Positions 36,891 to 47,814 of a DNA stretch of 64,000 bases are shown piece after piece. The notes beneath the pieces were generated by a model. It was not told the DNA's origin. It was given only the letters and a program-made list of their open reading frames with translations, and did no database searches. Position 1 is the first letter of the stretch. Every line of letters begins with the position of its first letter. A program made the position numbers and the translations under genes. This DNA comes from Oikopleura dioica (taxonomy: Eukaryota; Chordata; Appendicularia; Copelata; Oikopleuridae), in assembly GCA_907165135.1 (NCBI GenBank), contig OU015567.1, forward strand, positions 2,051,001 to 2,115,000, given 5' to 3'.

Positions 36891-37707
36891 CCCACACAGA
36901 AAAATCGGCTCATCCTTATCTCTTTCTAAGCCTCTGTTTTTCTTTATTATGAATCGCCAGGTTCCAGCGATCATTTTGATTTTAGGACGGACCAATAGGA
37001 TGGAGTAATCACCCTCTTCCGAGCGCTAGATTTTACCATCAAAATGATCGCTTGAACCTGGCGATTCATAATAAAGAAAAAACCAGAGCCTTAGAAAGAG
37101 ATAAGGATGAGCTGATTTTTCTACCGTTACACCTATACATAGACTTATATTTTTCAGAAATTTTTTCACTAACAAGTTGATAAAACCTAGATCTAGTGAC
37201 TTCTTTAAAGTTCTAACACTAAACTAGTGACGCGTCTCTCAGTTTTCATTATTTTCAAAAAATGATTATGTACGATTAAATAAAAGAACGATTTTGGAAA
37301 TGTCAACGACGTTAATTGCCTAACCCATATTTTCGGGAATAAACAGAAAATTGAGCACATAGCCTTTCTAAAAATGTGCCATGTGCGACCCTTAGACAAC
37401 TGTAAAAGGGGTCGATCTTTTAATTTTGATGAAGATGCAGCAAAATTGGTCACTTTAAGATCGATTTCAGTCACTTTTTTGTACAAAAATAAAAAAAAAA
37501 GCTAGTGACCTTTTTTGCAGCTTTTTGCATGAGGAATTCAGATCTGAAGAGGAAAAAACCTAATTGGCAAAATCGAAAAATCGTTGGGGACCCCTTATGG
37601 TCCAATCTATAAGTAGAAGAGGAGTTTCTAAAAAATTCTTACTCTACTGAGCCTGAGGGCTGTTTGAAAAGGGTCAATTTTCCGAAAACTGCCCCACGTC
37701 TCCATAA

Positions 37708-38157
37708 AACCCAAATTGGCTGTAGAAAAACAAAAATGATTATTGTTAGTTGTATAATTGCACTTATTGAAAGATAGATGCACAGATACAGAGTTAACAT
37801 CCACAGACCGAAATTTTATTGTTTTCGTAAAAATAGACACTGACGAAACATGGTAAGATTTGAACGGATTTTCTTCATAAAGGCGTTCGAGAAAATAGAC
37901 TTTTAGGATGTTCGACGCTTTTAAGTCAAAAACAGACTTCCTTGATGCCTTTTCTTTTCGAAAAGACTTCCTCTCAGTTCATTATTGTGGAATCTTTTAA
38001 AAATGAGTTCAGAGAGGAAGTCTTTTATCAAAGGAAAAAAATAGACACGCCTTGGTCAGTCGAATCTAGGTCAGTCTAAAACTTCCATTTCAAAATAGCA
38101 TATCCATTTGTCCCTGCTTCATTCAGCATCAAAGGAATGGTAGACGAAACTTTCTCC
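37708..38157. repeat. about 450-base tandem duplication, copy 1
   Basis: Shares with 38173-38625 the string of motifs CCAAATTGGCTG, CAGAGTTAACAT, GGTAAGATTTGAACG, AAGGCGTTCGAGAAAATAGA and GGTCAGTCGAATCTAGGTCA. A hairpin at about 37965-38022 pairs GACTTCCTCT with AGAGGAAGTC. Divergence is moderate, so the duplication is not recent. Confidence 0.8.
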
Positions 38158-38172
38158 TGCAACACGCCTCCT

Positions 38173-38625
38173 AAAAACCAAAATTGGCTGAAGACAAATA
38201 CAAATTATTTTTTATAGTTGTTTAATTATACTTATTGAAAAATAAATGCACTGATACAGAGTTAACATGCACAGACCGAAATTTTTTTTTCGAAAAAAAT
38301 AGACATTTTCGAAATATGGTAAGATTTGAACGAATTTTCAGCATCAAGGCGTTCGAGAAAATAGACATTAAGGATGTTTGACGCTTTTAAGTCAAAAAAG
38401 CAGACTTCCTGGATGCCTTTTCTTTCCGAAAAGACTTCCTCTAAGTTCATTATTGTGAAATCTTTAAAAAATGAGTTCAGAGAGGAAGTCTTTTATCAAT
38501 GGAAAAAATAGACACGCCTTGGTCAGTCGAATCTAGGTCAGTCTAAAATTTCCATTTCAAAATAGCATTACAATTTGTCCCTGCTTCATTCAGCATCATA
38601 GCAACGGAAGACGAAAACTTCTGCC
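38173..38625. repeat. about 450-base tandem duplication, copy 2
   Basis: Second copy, with the same hairpin at about 38423-38492. Neither copy has a shared open frame, so this is non-coding repeat DNA. Confidence 0.8.
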
Positions 38626-39021
38626 ATAAAAGCGTTCTAAAAGGGTGCTCAAATTTTAACTTCCTTCCCTTATTCGCCGATTATTCTCCCTTCCTATCAC
38701 CAAATATGAGATTTATAAAAGCCTTGAAAGCTCCGTCATTTTCAGCATACTTCAGCAAAAAACCGAGATTTAAACAGCAGTCAAAAGTCGCGGTCCAAAG
38801 ATGATAGGAAATTACATTTCCCTTTTTTTAGCAGGGATCTAAGATCAAAAAGCATCGTCTCGATATTTCATACTGAGCAAAACAAGAAAATAATTTTCTT
38901 CCCATAATAAGTACATGCTCATAAGGGTGAAGCTTAGATAGGTGATCTTATTTTTTTGTCCACGCTTATCCAATTTTCGTAAGAATGCAAAATAAGGAAT
39001 TTTTGACGGCCTGTGTCGCCT

Positions 39022-39405
39022 TAAGGGGGTGGTGGTCGTAAATAAGGATTTCAGCCTAAAAACTCTATTCTTTTCAAAAAAAAAAAAATTTCTCATCTTA
39101 ATCTTTATAAATGAAAAAGGGTTGAAATTGTGTTGGCGGATTTGTTTGAGAAATAGATTTTAAGGGAATAATGACTAAATCGAGCGTCAAAGTCGACCTG
39201 AAATCGCGTTTTTACCTTTTTTTTTTGTAGATCTTTTCGGACTTTTGGTCATTCTTGGCCTCTGTCTGAAGCCAATGTGCTTGCAACGTGATTTTGACAC
39301 TACAAATGGATTTTTCAAGAGAAAAAATATCTTATTTTATCGAATCACTGTTAGTTTAAGCCGATAATAAAAAATCATTTTATAATTCTCGACCACCACC
39401 TCCTA
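39022..39405. mobile_element. MITE with GGTGGTGGTCG termini
   Basis: The left end contains GGGGGTGGTGGTCG, and the right end contains the reverse complement CGACCACCACCTCC. The target duplication is not clear (TTA/TAA bases abut both ends). A related element lies at about 49163-49330 inside an aquaporin intron. Confidence 0.6.
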
Positions 39406-39420
39406 AAATCACGTAAATCG

Positions 39421-41534
39421 ATGACCTTGGATACAGGTATGTCACAAAGATCGCCTTAATTTTTTCATGGTAAGCCTTGGAAAAAATTTTGGCGAAAAAC
39501 ATTAGTTCCAGTATTTTGTCATAGAGCTGCGCTGACTTTTTGAATTTTAAATCCCTGCTTCTTAGGAGTCATAGAAATGATGACGTTTGCGAATATTTTT
39601 TATGGGATTCCGTTCATCCAACGAATTTTTACGGGAGAAAAAGTGTTCATGAAAGAATACTGTTCTTTAGCTGAATTCGACGCTGGCGTTTACTGCTCAC
39701 AAGCGAGCGAAATGATTGGGACGATGTGGACGATCGGAACAATTTTCTCGTGCTCGGGACCGATTTTCTTTGGAAGCTTGCAGTCGCTCATTGGAAGTCA
39801 TTGGACAAGGTCAGTGGTTATTATTGCATTGCGAATCGCAAGTTAGGTATTGAAATCAGTCAAATTATCGGCCCCACGTGACCTCGACCAAAATTGATCA
39901 GCCAAATTTTAGAGTGATTGCAGGCTCCCTCACCTCCACAGGCCTTCTACTGATGTCGTTCTACCAATCAAGCGCTTATTTGCTTCTTATCGGGGTTACT
40001 TTCGTCGCCTTTCCCTCGATTTCATACATCATGCTCAACAGTTTCGTCGCTCCAGTTTACAAGTCCATCACTACGCCGTTGATCGTCATGATCCCAGGAT
40101 TAATTAACTCGTCTGCAACGTCGATGCTGGTGGCGAAAAAACTCCACGAAGTTGGATTGCCTCTCAACTCCTATTTTTTGATACTTTTTATCGCCTCGTC
40201 AGTGATTCATGTGAGAACCTATTTTTTTATCCCTTCTGTTCCGGAAAGGCTTTAAATCAAGATCATACCTCCTCAATATTTGCACTTATACGCCACATAA
40301 AGATTCCAAAAACACAAGACGATCTGGATAAGCCCGCAGGTATAAAAGAGCCGCCATTCGACATGATGAAAACTTCAATCGCGATGCAGCTTTTTTGTAA
40401 AAGAAAGGAGAGCGAAATCGAGGCGATTGAGGGAGCATCTACTGAAAAACGACCGCCCATAAAGGATCACTTGCCTCTTATGAAAAACCTAGTGTTTCCG
40501 ATCTATGGTGTTTACTATACTATCATTACTTTTAGAATAAATACAATCAAAGGCAAGCGTAATGCATTTTAGATTTTGAATGATGAGATGATTCAGGTTG
40601 GATGACTTCATGGATTCAACACGCATATAGATCACTTGACTGTGCTGATTTCAGTGACAGATTTACGGAAAACGAATGTCTTCAGGAAATCGAAAAATCA
40701 ATAACATTCCTTATCGACATCAATGGGTACACGTATTTCTTCCTCGCCGTAATTCCATTTTTCCCTGCATTTCTGATCAAATTTTTCGCCCGGCGATATC
40801 CAAGTGACTATCATTACGGAGAACTTCGAACCAAGGTTAAATAATGAAGAAAAACGAGACGCTAATTAACTTTCAGCTTCAAGCGCTGCTGATTCAAATG
40901 TCTTTTGTCATAATTGTCACAATTGCTTCCTCGATAATCATGACTCATCAGGCGACTGCACCAGACTCCTATGGCTAGGGATTTTCGAAAAATTTTGACT
41001 GATTGTCTTCGTTTTTCGGGATAATCCAGGATCCCGAAAACAGTCTTGCTTTGGTTCTAATTTTCTTTTCTCTTCTGATTGTGCCAATTCATTATTCGAC
41101 TCCATGGCTCGTTAGTTATTCAAATATTCGATAGTTTTGAACAAGTTAATTTAGCTCCTGTTTTCCTACTTTCCGACTCCGATGGTTCAATTTCTGTACG
41201 CTATATTGACGACTCCGATGATTTTTGTCAGTCTTGTCAACGACCCTCTTTACAAGCTGATACTAAGCGGACAGTCAAGCGCGGAACACTTTGATTTCGA
41301 AAAAAGTATTTTTCTCTTATTCTTAAAAAGCTCAAAAGTTCAGTTTCGTATGGAATGGCCGGCGCGTCAGGGATTTGCATCTTCGTCGTCATTTATCTTT
41401 TCTTTGACACAAAGAAATTCATTAAGAAGAAAGAAAAGGAAACTGACAACACGAAGACAATGATTATTGAGCCGAGAAACGATGCTCAAATTGGCGCAAA
41501 TAATCAAAATGAGCTTGAATTTATTCAAATATAA
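39421..41534 (+). CDS. SLC43-like (MFS) transporter
   Basis: A multi-pass membrane protein. The first exon 39421-39436 (MTLDT) is short and less certain. It splices to 39566 onward (VIEMMTFANIFYGIPFIQ). The following exon encodes TGLLLMSFYQSSAYLLLIGV, MLNSFVAPVYKSITTPLIVM and SSATSMLVAKKLHEVGLPLN, which align in order with SLC43 family sequence around TM4-TM6. A long cytoplasmic loop (QDDLDKPAGIKEPPFD and KRKESEIEAIEG) precedes the C-terminal helices. The tail ends NQNELEFIQI. Introns at 40244-40302 and 40964-41029 begin GA and end AG, and one at about 40551 begins GC. SLC43 members carry large neutral amino acids or purines; the substrate here is unknown. The N-terminal region is shorter than in vertebrate homologues. 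Confidence 0.8.
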
Positions 41535-41646
41535 TTTTTGCGTAAATAATCAAATTAAGACATATTATTTTAGACCCTTTTTCCTTTTCATTGAATAAAT
41601 ATGCAAAAACACTCTTTTTTGTTTCGGACTTTTTAGTCAGAAGTAT

Positions 41647-42052
41647 TTACAGGAAGCCAGCGAAAGCATGTGCAGTATCCCCAGCTGCAAAAATAGTGAG
41701 CACATTCTCGATTTGGTAACTCTTAAATATTGGTAAGGAGTCGTTAGAGTTTCAGACTACCTATTGATTACCTCTATTCTCTTCGGAGCGACGATCGTAG
41801 GACGGGCATCGTCTTCTTGTCAATTTTCCGCAGTCATGTATCGCGTGAGACTTCAATTTATCATTAGAAATCTTATTTTTTTTCTTCAAATCATTTTAAA
41901 ATTATCTATTTGGAGAGCGTTTTTTCCCAAAAATAACTCAAGATTTGAAGAAATGCAAATGAAACATAATTTGCTACACAAGGCATCAATCTCTCAATTC
42001 TTACCCTTTCGTACGGAGATGACATGGCCAGAGCAAAAAATAGAAAAATCTT
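41647..42052 (-). CDS. possible small secreted peptide
   Basis: On the minus strand ATG at 42052 opens MKIFLFFALAMSSPYER, a good signal peptide, followed by a GT donor. A later exon reads DDARPTIVAPKRIE, ends at a GT donor and continues after AG into YQIENVLTIFAAGDTAHAF, with a stop at about 41647. The first junction is off by one phase in the simplest model, so an intermediate exon or another splice is needed. It could also be spurious. Confidence 0.35.
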
Positions 42053-42747
42053 CATTTCGCGAACTCAGCGTGATTTCAAATTAAGGCTTAACCGACTTGC
42101 CGAGAAGATCTTGAGCGACAGAATCGTTAACCGAAAATGTGGGTATTTTCTGTTGAACTTAATTTTTCGATTGTCTATTTTTCGAATGCGTTATTTAGGT
42201 TTATTTGGTCGCTTTTATCGTCATTTTTTCGCGTCTATTTTTTCGCGTCTATTTTATAAGGCATTCTAAACCTATCTTAGCTTCTGGTAATAAAACAAAA
42301 ACAATGAGTCTCGTTGATCGGAACCGGCCGCGGATTGCTCTGTTCGCTGGACAGAAAAAGACAAGAAAAATATAATCTTAATTTTAAACGAAAAAAAGCA
42401 TTAACTTTTCAAACATCGATTTTGGGCTGATACCCTTTGTCTTTTAGAAAATTTTAAATGTCTTATTAGCTTATACGACTATAGTTGGTTTGTGGTACCA
42501 AAAAAGTAACCCTGCTCGTCCGACTTTCAAAGATTTCAAACACGAATATCGAGCCAGATCGATGGTCCCTCTATTTTATAGTATACGGTACAATTATCCG
42601 AAGTCTATTTTTGAGAGCTTGAGAGATCAAATTTTATCAGTGGCGTCGTCTCTTTGGGCTGTAATAATTTAGCTTTATAAAAATGACACCGCAGCTTTTC
42701 GACTCATTTTTGTAATTGGCTTTCTCCGCCACATATTTTTATTCCAC
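42053..42747. other. intergenic before the calcium-sensor gene
   Basis: AT-rich, with a short tandem TTTTTTCGCGTCTATT near 42223-42255. No coding exon is supported. Confidence 0.45.
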
Positions 42748-43573
42748 ATGGGCAGCTGCAACTCGACGTTACCAAACACGGAGATAGAGAAACTCGAAGC
42801 AAAAACCCATTTTTCGAAAGCTGAGATTCTTCTCTGGCACAAGGGTTTTATGCAGGCACATCGATATAGGTCTTTTAATTGGGGTAGAGATATTTTTTAG
42901 GATTGCCCCGCCGGAGAATTAAGCAGAGAAGATTTTATCGACATCTACGCAAGCTTCTTCGAGAAGGGAGATGCTTGCGACTTTGCAAATATTATATTCA
43001 AGGAAAGACCCATTCGCCGCTTCTATCTTATAGCTTTTTTATTTTTTAGGTTTTTGATATAAACGGCGACGGAACGATCGATTTTGAAGAATTTCTCAGG
43101 TCTGGTTTCTTTTAGAAGTCTCCGTTTTTTCGAGAAGACTTGTCAAAAAGGACACGTAGACTCAGTTTCATAATTTCTAAAAAAATGAATTAGTGCTCTC
43201 TCGATCACTTCTAAAGGAACGATGGACGAGAAGCTCGAATGGGTAAGAGACGAGTTCGAGTTTTGGGGGTACTTTAGATGTTGTCTTAGGCGTTTCAAGT
43301 ATACGATGTTGACAACACGGGAACCATCAATCGTGAAAAAATGAAGCAAATTGTCAGGGCGATGATAACAATGGCAGGGGACAAAAATCCACAGGAGGAT
43401 GTTTACAAAAGGGTGGCGATGATTTACGACCTTATGGACAAGGCAAGACGAATTTACTTGTTCTCAGTTAAGAATATCCAATTAAGGACGGTAACGGCAT
43501 GCTTTCGAAAGAAGATTTCATTTCTGCTGCAAAACGTGGCGAAGGCATCATTCAGGCTCTTTCTTTCTTATAA
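42748..43573 (+). CDS. neuronal calcium sensor (hippocalcin/VILIP/NCS-type)
   Basis: Exons: 42748-42855, 42901-43002, 43050 to about 43099, about 43190-43246, about 43291-43442 and 43487-43573. The protein starts MGSCNSTLPNTEIE; Gly2 fits N-myristoylation. EF1 is degenerate (DCPAGELSREDF), as in the whole family. EF2 is DINGDGTIDFEEF, EF3 DVDNTGTINREKM and EF4 DKDGNGMLSKEDF. It ends IIQALSFL and is full length at about 190 residues. Calcium binding would expose the myristoyl group and move the protein to membranes. Three introns are not GT-AG: 42856-42900 and 43443-43486 are GC-AG, and 43003-43049 is GA-AG. The frame and family alignment leave little doubt about these junctions. Confidence 0.93.
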
Positions 43574-43707
43574 ATTGCATTTTTTTCTGTTGAACCTTTT
43601 CAATCATGATTTTCCGTTTATTTGATTCTTAAGTTTGAGTCAAATCTGCAAATATAAAATACCGAACAAATCTTTTTGAAAAATTTTTTGAGAAATTATT
43701 ATATTGT

Positions 43708-44856
43708 TCAGGAGCCCCTGTAAGTAGAGTAGGAAAAGGGAGTACAGAGAATTGGCACATGAAAATGCTCTTCAATTTGCTCTTTTTTGATTCGGAAGAC
43801 CATTTCTGGTCGACGGTAAAAAACTTCCCTTCCAGAGTAGTACTCGTCGGTGAAGAAAACGAGTTTGTAGAAGACATCCGCGTTGGCGTTGATTTTGCGG
43901 ATTTCTTCGTCGCCGAGGACTGCTGTGTCAGTTCGACCATCTGAATTGGTTCTCCTGAAAGCATAATTTTCAGCGTGAAAATAATTTTCCGGCAATCTTA
44001 CAGAGTACGGAGAGGAGTCCAGTTCGAAGCGACACCCTCTCCTTGATCAGTTTGGAAGAAAACATCGATTTTCATTCCAGAGCCGGGGCGGCCAGTGCTT
44101 AAGGGATCCCCTCCTAGATTTCGCAAACTTTGACGTCGAACTTATTTTTTCTGGGCTTAGCTTTTTAAATGGTATATGGCTCATTTTGAAGCCCGTTTCT
44201 CAGTGAACAAACTCTAGCACAGAAAAAAATTTTCATAAGGGGAAACACCTCGAAAAGCGGGCTGAATACATAGATAACACCATTTTGGCCTTTTTAAAAG
44301 TCGAACTAGTTTTTTTGCTCATTTAAAGAGCCCTAAATCAATTTTTATTTTCTTTGTTGATCCCTCATCTATAATCTCTTGTTCAGAGAAATCGTTTGGT
44401 CAAGTCAGAAAATTTTTTTCTTAAGAAAAATTTTGATGCTATTTTGGCCCTTTTCTGGCCTTCAGTTGCTCTCTGGCGCAGATATATGGTCAAAAATCCA
44501 AATGCGGTGATCAGATTCTTACTCAGTGCACTGTAAGCGTTCGAAAGACCTCTTGTACGGCTTTTTTCGATGACATCGAAAAGTCGATAAAAAATTGCGA
44601 TTTTAACGTTAAGTACAAATTTCATGCATTTTTTCGATTTTCGAGGGTCAATATTTTGGGTAAAGATGCTCGTTAGGGGGCCATATAATATATCAAAATG
44701 ATCCTCAGAGCACGGGGATTTTAAAAATGCCGCATAGACACCCGTCATAAAGACTCGGGAAATCGGGAAGGGATCCCTTAAATCGAGAACATGAGTAGTG
44801 ATCCCAGTCGCGTCTACTTTCCAAAAAATAGCGAAAAGCATCGCAAAAACCCTCAT
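43708..44856 (-). CDS. 5-hydroxyisourate hydrolase with a signal-like N-terminus
   Basis: Hydrolyses 5-hydroxyisourate to OHCU in urate breakdown. The last exons read STGRPGSGMKIDVFFQ, then SDGRTDTAVLGDE, YKLVFFTDEYYSGREVFY and HFHVPILCTPFSYSTYRGS, ending in the diagnostic Y-R-G-S that separates the enzyme from transthyretin. The first exon, 44856-44777, reads MRVFAMLFAIFWKVDATG then ITTHVLDL. The His of HVLD is catalytic in the family. Joining HVLDL to STGRPG requires removal of 44776-44098, a 679-base intron with GG-AG ends formed by a TTAA-flanked inverted-repeat element. Enzymes of this family are usually cytosolic or peroxisomal, so the hydrophobic N-terminus, which looks like a signal peptide, is unusual. 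A GT-AG alternative exists but would insert about 17 residues into the conserved motif. Confidence 0.88.
44103..44777. mobile_element. TTAA-flanked inverted-repeat element acting as an intron
   Basis: The element is 675 bases long between TTAA (44099-44102) and TTAA (44778-44781). Its ends are GGGATCCC followed by imperfect inverted sequence sharing TCC and GATTTC. A four-base TTAA duplication is typical of piggyBac-type elements. No transposase frame. It occupies the first intron of the hydroxyisourate hydrolase gene exactly. Confidence 0.75.
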
Positions 44857-45461
44857 TTTCGGATCTCTTTACGAGTGTTTTTGAATCACATCGTTCTTTC
44901 GGAAGCTTTAATTCTCACAAACACAAAAGCGTGCAAACATTCTTTAAGTTCCATTATAAAGAAGCGGAAGAGACATTTTTTATGGCAATACTCCGTTTTA
45001 CTTACGGGAATCTCCCACTTAAGGGGGAGATCGACGAGAATAAGAATTTTCAGAACAAATTGTCGGAAAAATCCGATTGTACAATTACATTTTGACTTCT
45101 CGGTTGGAATAAGAAGGGTATAAAGAATCTATCGGAAAAGAGTTTCGCGAGTCTTCGCAGAAAATTCGTGCACTTCTTCACCAAAAGGGTCCGAAAAAAA
45201 AGATAACTAAAAAATGGCCATTTGGGGTCCATTTTGAGACAAGTTTTCGACCATTTTTTCTGGTCAAAATATTTCCTTTTTTCGCCGATAGATTTTTTCA
45301 ACCCTATTTATTTCACCCGAAAAGTCCTAATTTTTCCAGAAAATCAGGTTTTCTCGGAATTTTGTTCCAAAAAATCCCGTTTCTCGTCGATTCCCCCTCC
45401 CTCCTTAAGAGAGCAACAAATTTTTTAACCGAAAATATTAGCATTGGAATCACAAAAATTT

Positions 45462-47814
45462 TTAGACGCAGAAGTCAGGAAGAGCTTGAAAAATGACAGG
45501 TGTTTTGGCAAAAAAATCGTGTTCGCCGATTACTTGTACATCGATTATTTCGTCGCTGGTTGTTGTAATTCTTTCCACTGGGTACACGCCATTGGAAGCC
45601 GATTTATAACCGGAGATGATAAAGATGAAGCCGTCGATGTTCAATGCCGAGCCGAAGTAGCAGAACTGATATTAAGAAAAAAATAGACATGATTATTTTC
45701 ACCTCGTTAAGGGACCCAACCATTCTCCAAATTTCATTTTTCAGACGCCAGATCTCCCGGCTGTATTGTCTTTCTTCATTGTCGAAGCCACCAACCATCA
45801 TCAACACTCCATTTTTCACTCCGGTAAGAGTATGCCCGTCTATTTTTCTTTGAAACTTAAATTTAACGATGAAAAATTCGGTAACTGATCACCTCGGATG
45901 ATCAGGTAAGCTTTCCCATCCAGAAGAAGCGTAGGTTTCCACTTTTTGATATCCGTCGCGGAGATAACTCGAGACTGTAGTTGGCCGTCCTTTGTAGTGT
46001 CCAAGGCTGCCAAATTGATGCGGGAATTCGGTCGAGTGTGTGGATATTGAGGCGGTTCCATTGAACAACTCGCAATTTTTGTAGAAGAGATTGTAATTGA
46101 AGCAGATGAGCGCTTAAAATAAAGAAACGGACAAAGAAAAAATAAGCAAACCTTGATCTCCGTGATGAATAGCAATTGCAGAATGGCCAGTTCGGAACTC
46201 ATTGATCAGTCGAACAGGGTGCTCATTAAATCTACAATTTTCAAGTTTCGCGACCTGAAATAAATCGTCCTATTTAGAAATTTTCGCAACATTATTTTTG
46301 CCTTTTGAAAATCAGTTTGGCCGCCAAAAATGTACATTTCTCCCTTCACAAGAGAAAATGCGCTGTTTTTTGCATAGCTGTCGTGAGAGGCGTCAATAAA
46401 GGCCGAATTCTTCGTTGCTCCATCGCCGGAAAAGATGAAAGAGTCCGTCAAATCATCCCAGCCAAGAACGAGAATCCTCACATCATTCTGATCAGTAAAT
46501 CTCTGAGAGAAAAATTTTAATTTACCAATTCTGACAGAGCAGTAGTTGTAGGTGTTCTAGCAGTAGTTGTTGTTGAATGCTAAGTTTATTACTCATGGAA
46601 AGTTTAAAAAAATCAAAGATAGATTACCTCCACACAAGGACACTCATTTATTTCGTTTGAGAAGAGGATATTGCATTCTCCGAAGCAATAAGAGTCTGGT
46701 GGACAATTTCGAACACACTGTGCCTGAAAGAATAAAAATTCAAGGGACCCCAGTTGGCCTTTTTTCTTTGAAAAATCTCAATTTGGAGAATGCCATTCTT
46801 TGTTTTTGAGTAAAATTTACTTCTAAACAAATAAATTTTGAAAATTTTTATATTAAGATCTTGTTTGAAAAATCGAGGAGTAGCGTACACAATGCTGTTT
46901 GCTAGAAAAGCGTTCTCACTTGACTGATTTCGGTCGATTACGTCAAAATCAAATAGGACCATCATCTTGACACACTTTTCCAGAAATATTTCTTTCTCCC
47001 AAGACGCCCTTTCGCCGCAAACACCCAGCAAATGTCAACAATCCAGTAATGGGACATGTTTTCAAGTTTGACCCATTTAACAAAGCCTTATGCCCTTCGA
47101 TCGGGCAAAGTTAAAAGTGAACGTTTTTTTCTAAAGCTTAATAAATTATATACATACTTGATTTTCAAGGGCATTCTCTCGGCAACTCATGTATTCTTGA
47201 TTTTCACTTTCCGCTCTCCTGCATTCGCCGAGACAAATTTCATTTGCACATTCAGTGCATCCGCTTTGACAGTACTCACCGCAGGGGCAGAGAGCGGTGC
47301 ATTCTGAAATCTGTAAGAAAAAAAATTCATGATTTTTTACCTCCGAATTCTAAAACGCAGCCCGAATCACAAGAAGCCGTCTCGCAATCGGCCTTGCATT
47401 GCAAGTAGCTTACTCGACAGAGACCGTAGCATTCATCGTATAGCTCCTTGTCGCTTTAAAAAAGAGTTATCTCATCTCAGTCTTCTTTAAAAATGCGCTT
47501 CATTTACAGTGGTGTGTGAAGTGGCTGCACCCTTACCGAGTGCTTCGTTGCTGCACCCCTGACCCGCACTTTTTCTATTGTTTTTTTCTAGAAGTAGCAA
47601 AAGTGAGTGCTGCGTTTCTGCACCTTTTACCCGCTGTCTAGGGGTGCAGGCTGCACCGTGCAGCAACTCCACACACCACTGTAAGAAGAAAGCACACATC
47701 TTCAGTAAAGCCGTGAAACTCAACTTACATGCACTCCTCTAAACCTGTTCCATAATTGATTTGAGAGGCGAATCCGGAAATTTGAAAATCCAGCAAAAGA
47801 AGTGAAAAAATCAT
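45462..47814 (-). CDS. secreted Cys-rich (EGF-like) and kelch-repeat protein
   Basis: ATG at 47814 begins MIFSLLLLDFQISGFAS, a signal peptide. The next exons are Cys-rich: LYDECYGLCRVSYLQCKADC, CTALCPCGEYCQSGCTEC, CVRNCPPDSYCFGECN. A short Thr linker (STTTTARTPTTTALSEL) leads to kelch-type blades: VRILVLGWDDLTDSFIFSGD, SLVKGEMYIFGGQTDFQK, YQKVETYASSGWESLPDHP, GVLMMVGGFDNEERQYSREI and YFGSALNIDGFIFIISGYKS. The stop is at 45462-45464 after FCV. At least nine introns, one (about 46300) GC-AG. The first intron holds a 175-base MITE. Extracellular kelch proteins with EGF-like modules resemble attractin-type architecture, but the match is general. A matrix or house role is speculation. Confidence 0.8.
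47507..47681. mobile_element. mariner-like MITE in the kelch gene's first intron
   Basis: Ends CAGTGGTGTGTG / CACACACCACTG with TA on each side (47505-47506, 47682-47683). The interior CCCGCACTTTTTCTATTG is shared with the element at 48526-48686, so they belong to one family. Confidence 0.85.

Larger units (their letters stand above)
35590..37136. mobile_element. large fold-back element made of opposed short-repeat arrays
   Basis: The ends are ATAGGTGTAACGGTAGAAAA and its reverse complement, flanked by ACATAG at 35584-35589 and 37137-37142, a likely 6-base target duplication. Inside, about 570 bases are built from many copies of GACTAGGTTCGTGGG. After a short spacer, the right half is built from the reverse complement, CCCACGAACCTAGTC. 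The right part also contains a second nested inverted repeat at about 36905-37113, whose arms share GAATCGCCAGGTTC, and an AT microsatellite at 36680-36795. No transposase is present. Confidence 0.85.
37143..39420. other. intergenic, duplicated non-coding sequence
   Basis: No gene is recognised. Most of 37.7-38.6 kb consists of two tandem copies listed separately, and 39.0-39.4 kb carries a MITE. Confidence 0.5.

Noticed and set aside
35600-36900. Short direct repeats resembling a CRISPR array
   Set aside because: The units are contiguous or have repeated (not unique) spacers, lie inside terminal inverted repeats and occur in a eukaryotic genome. This is an element-borne satellite.
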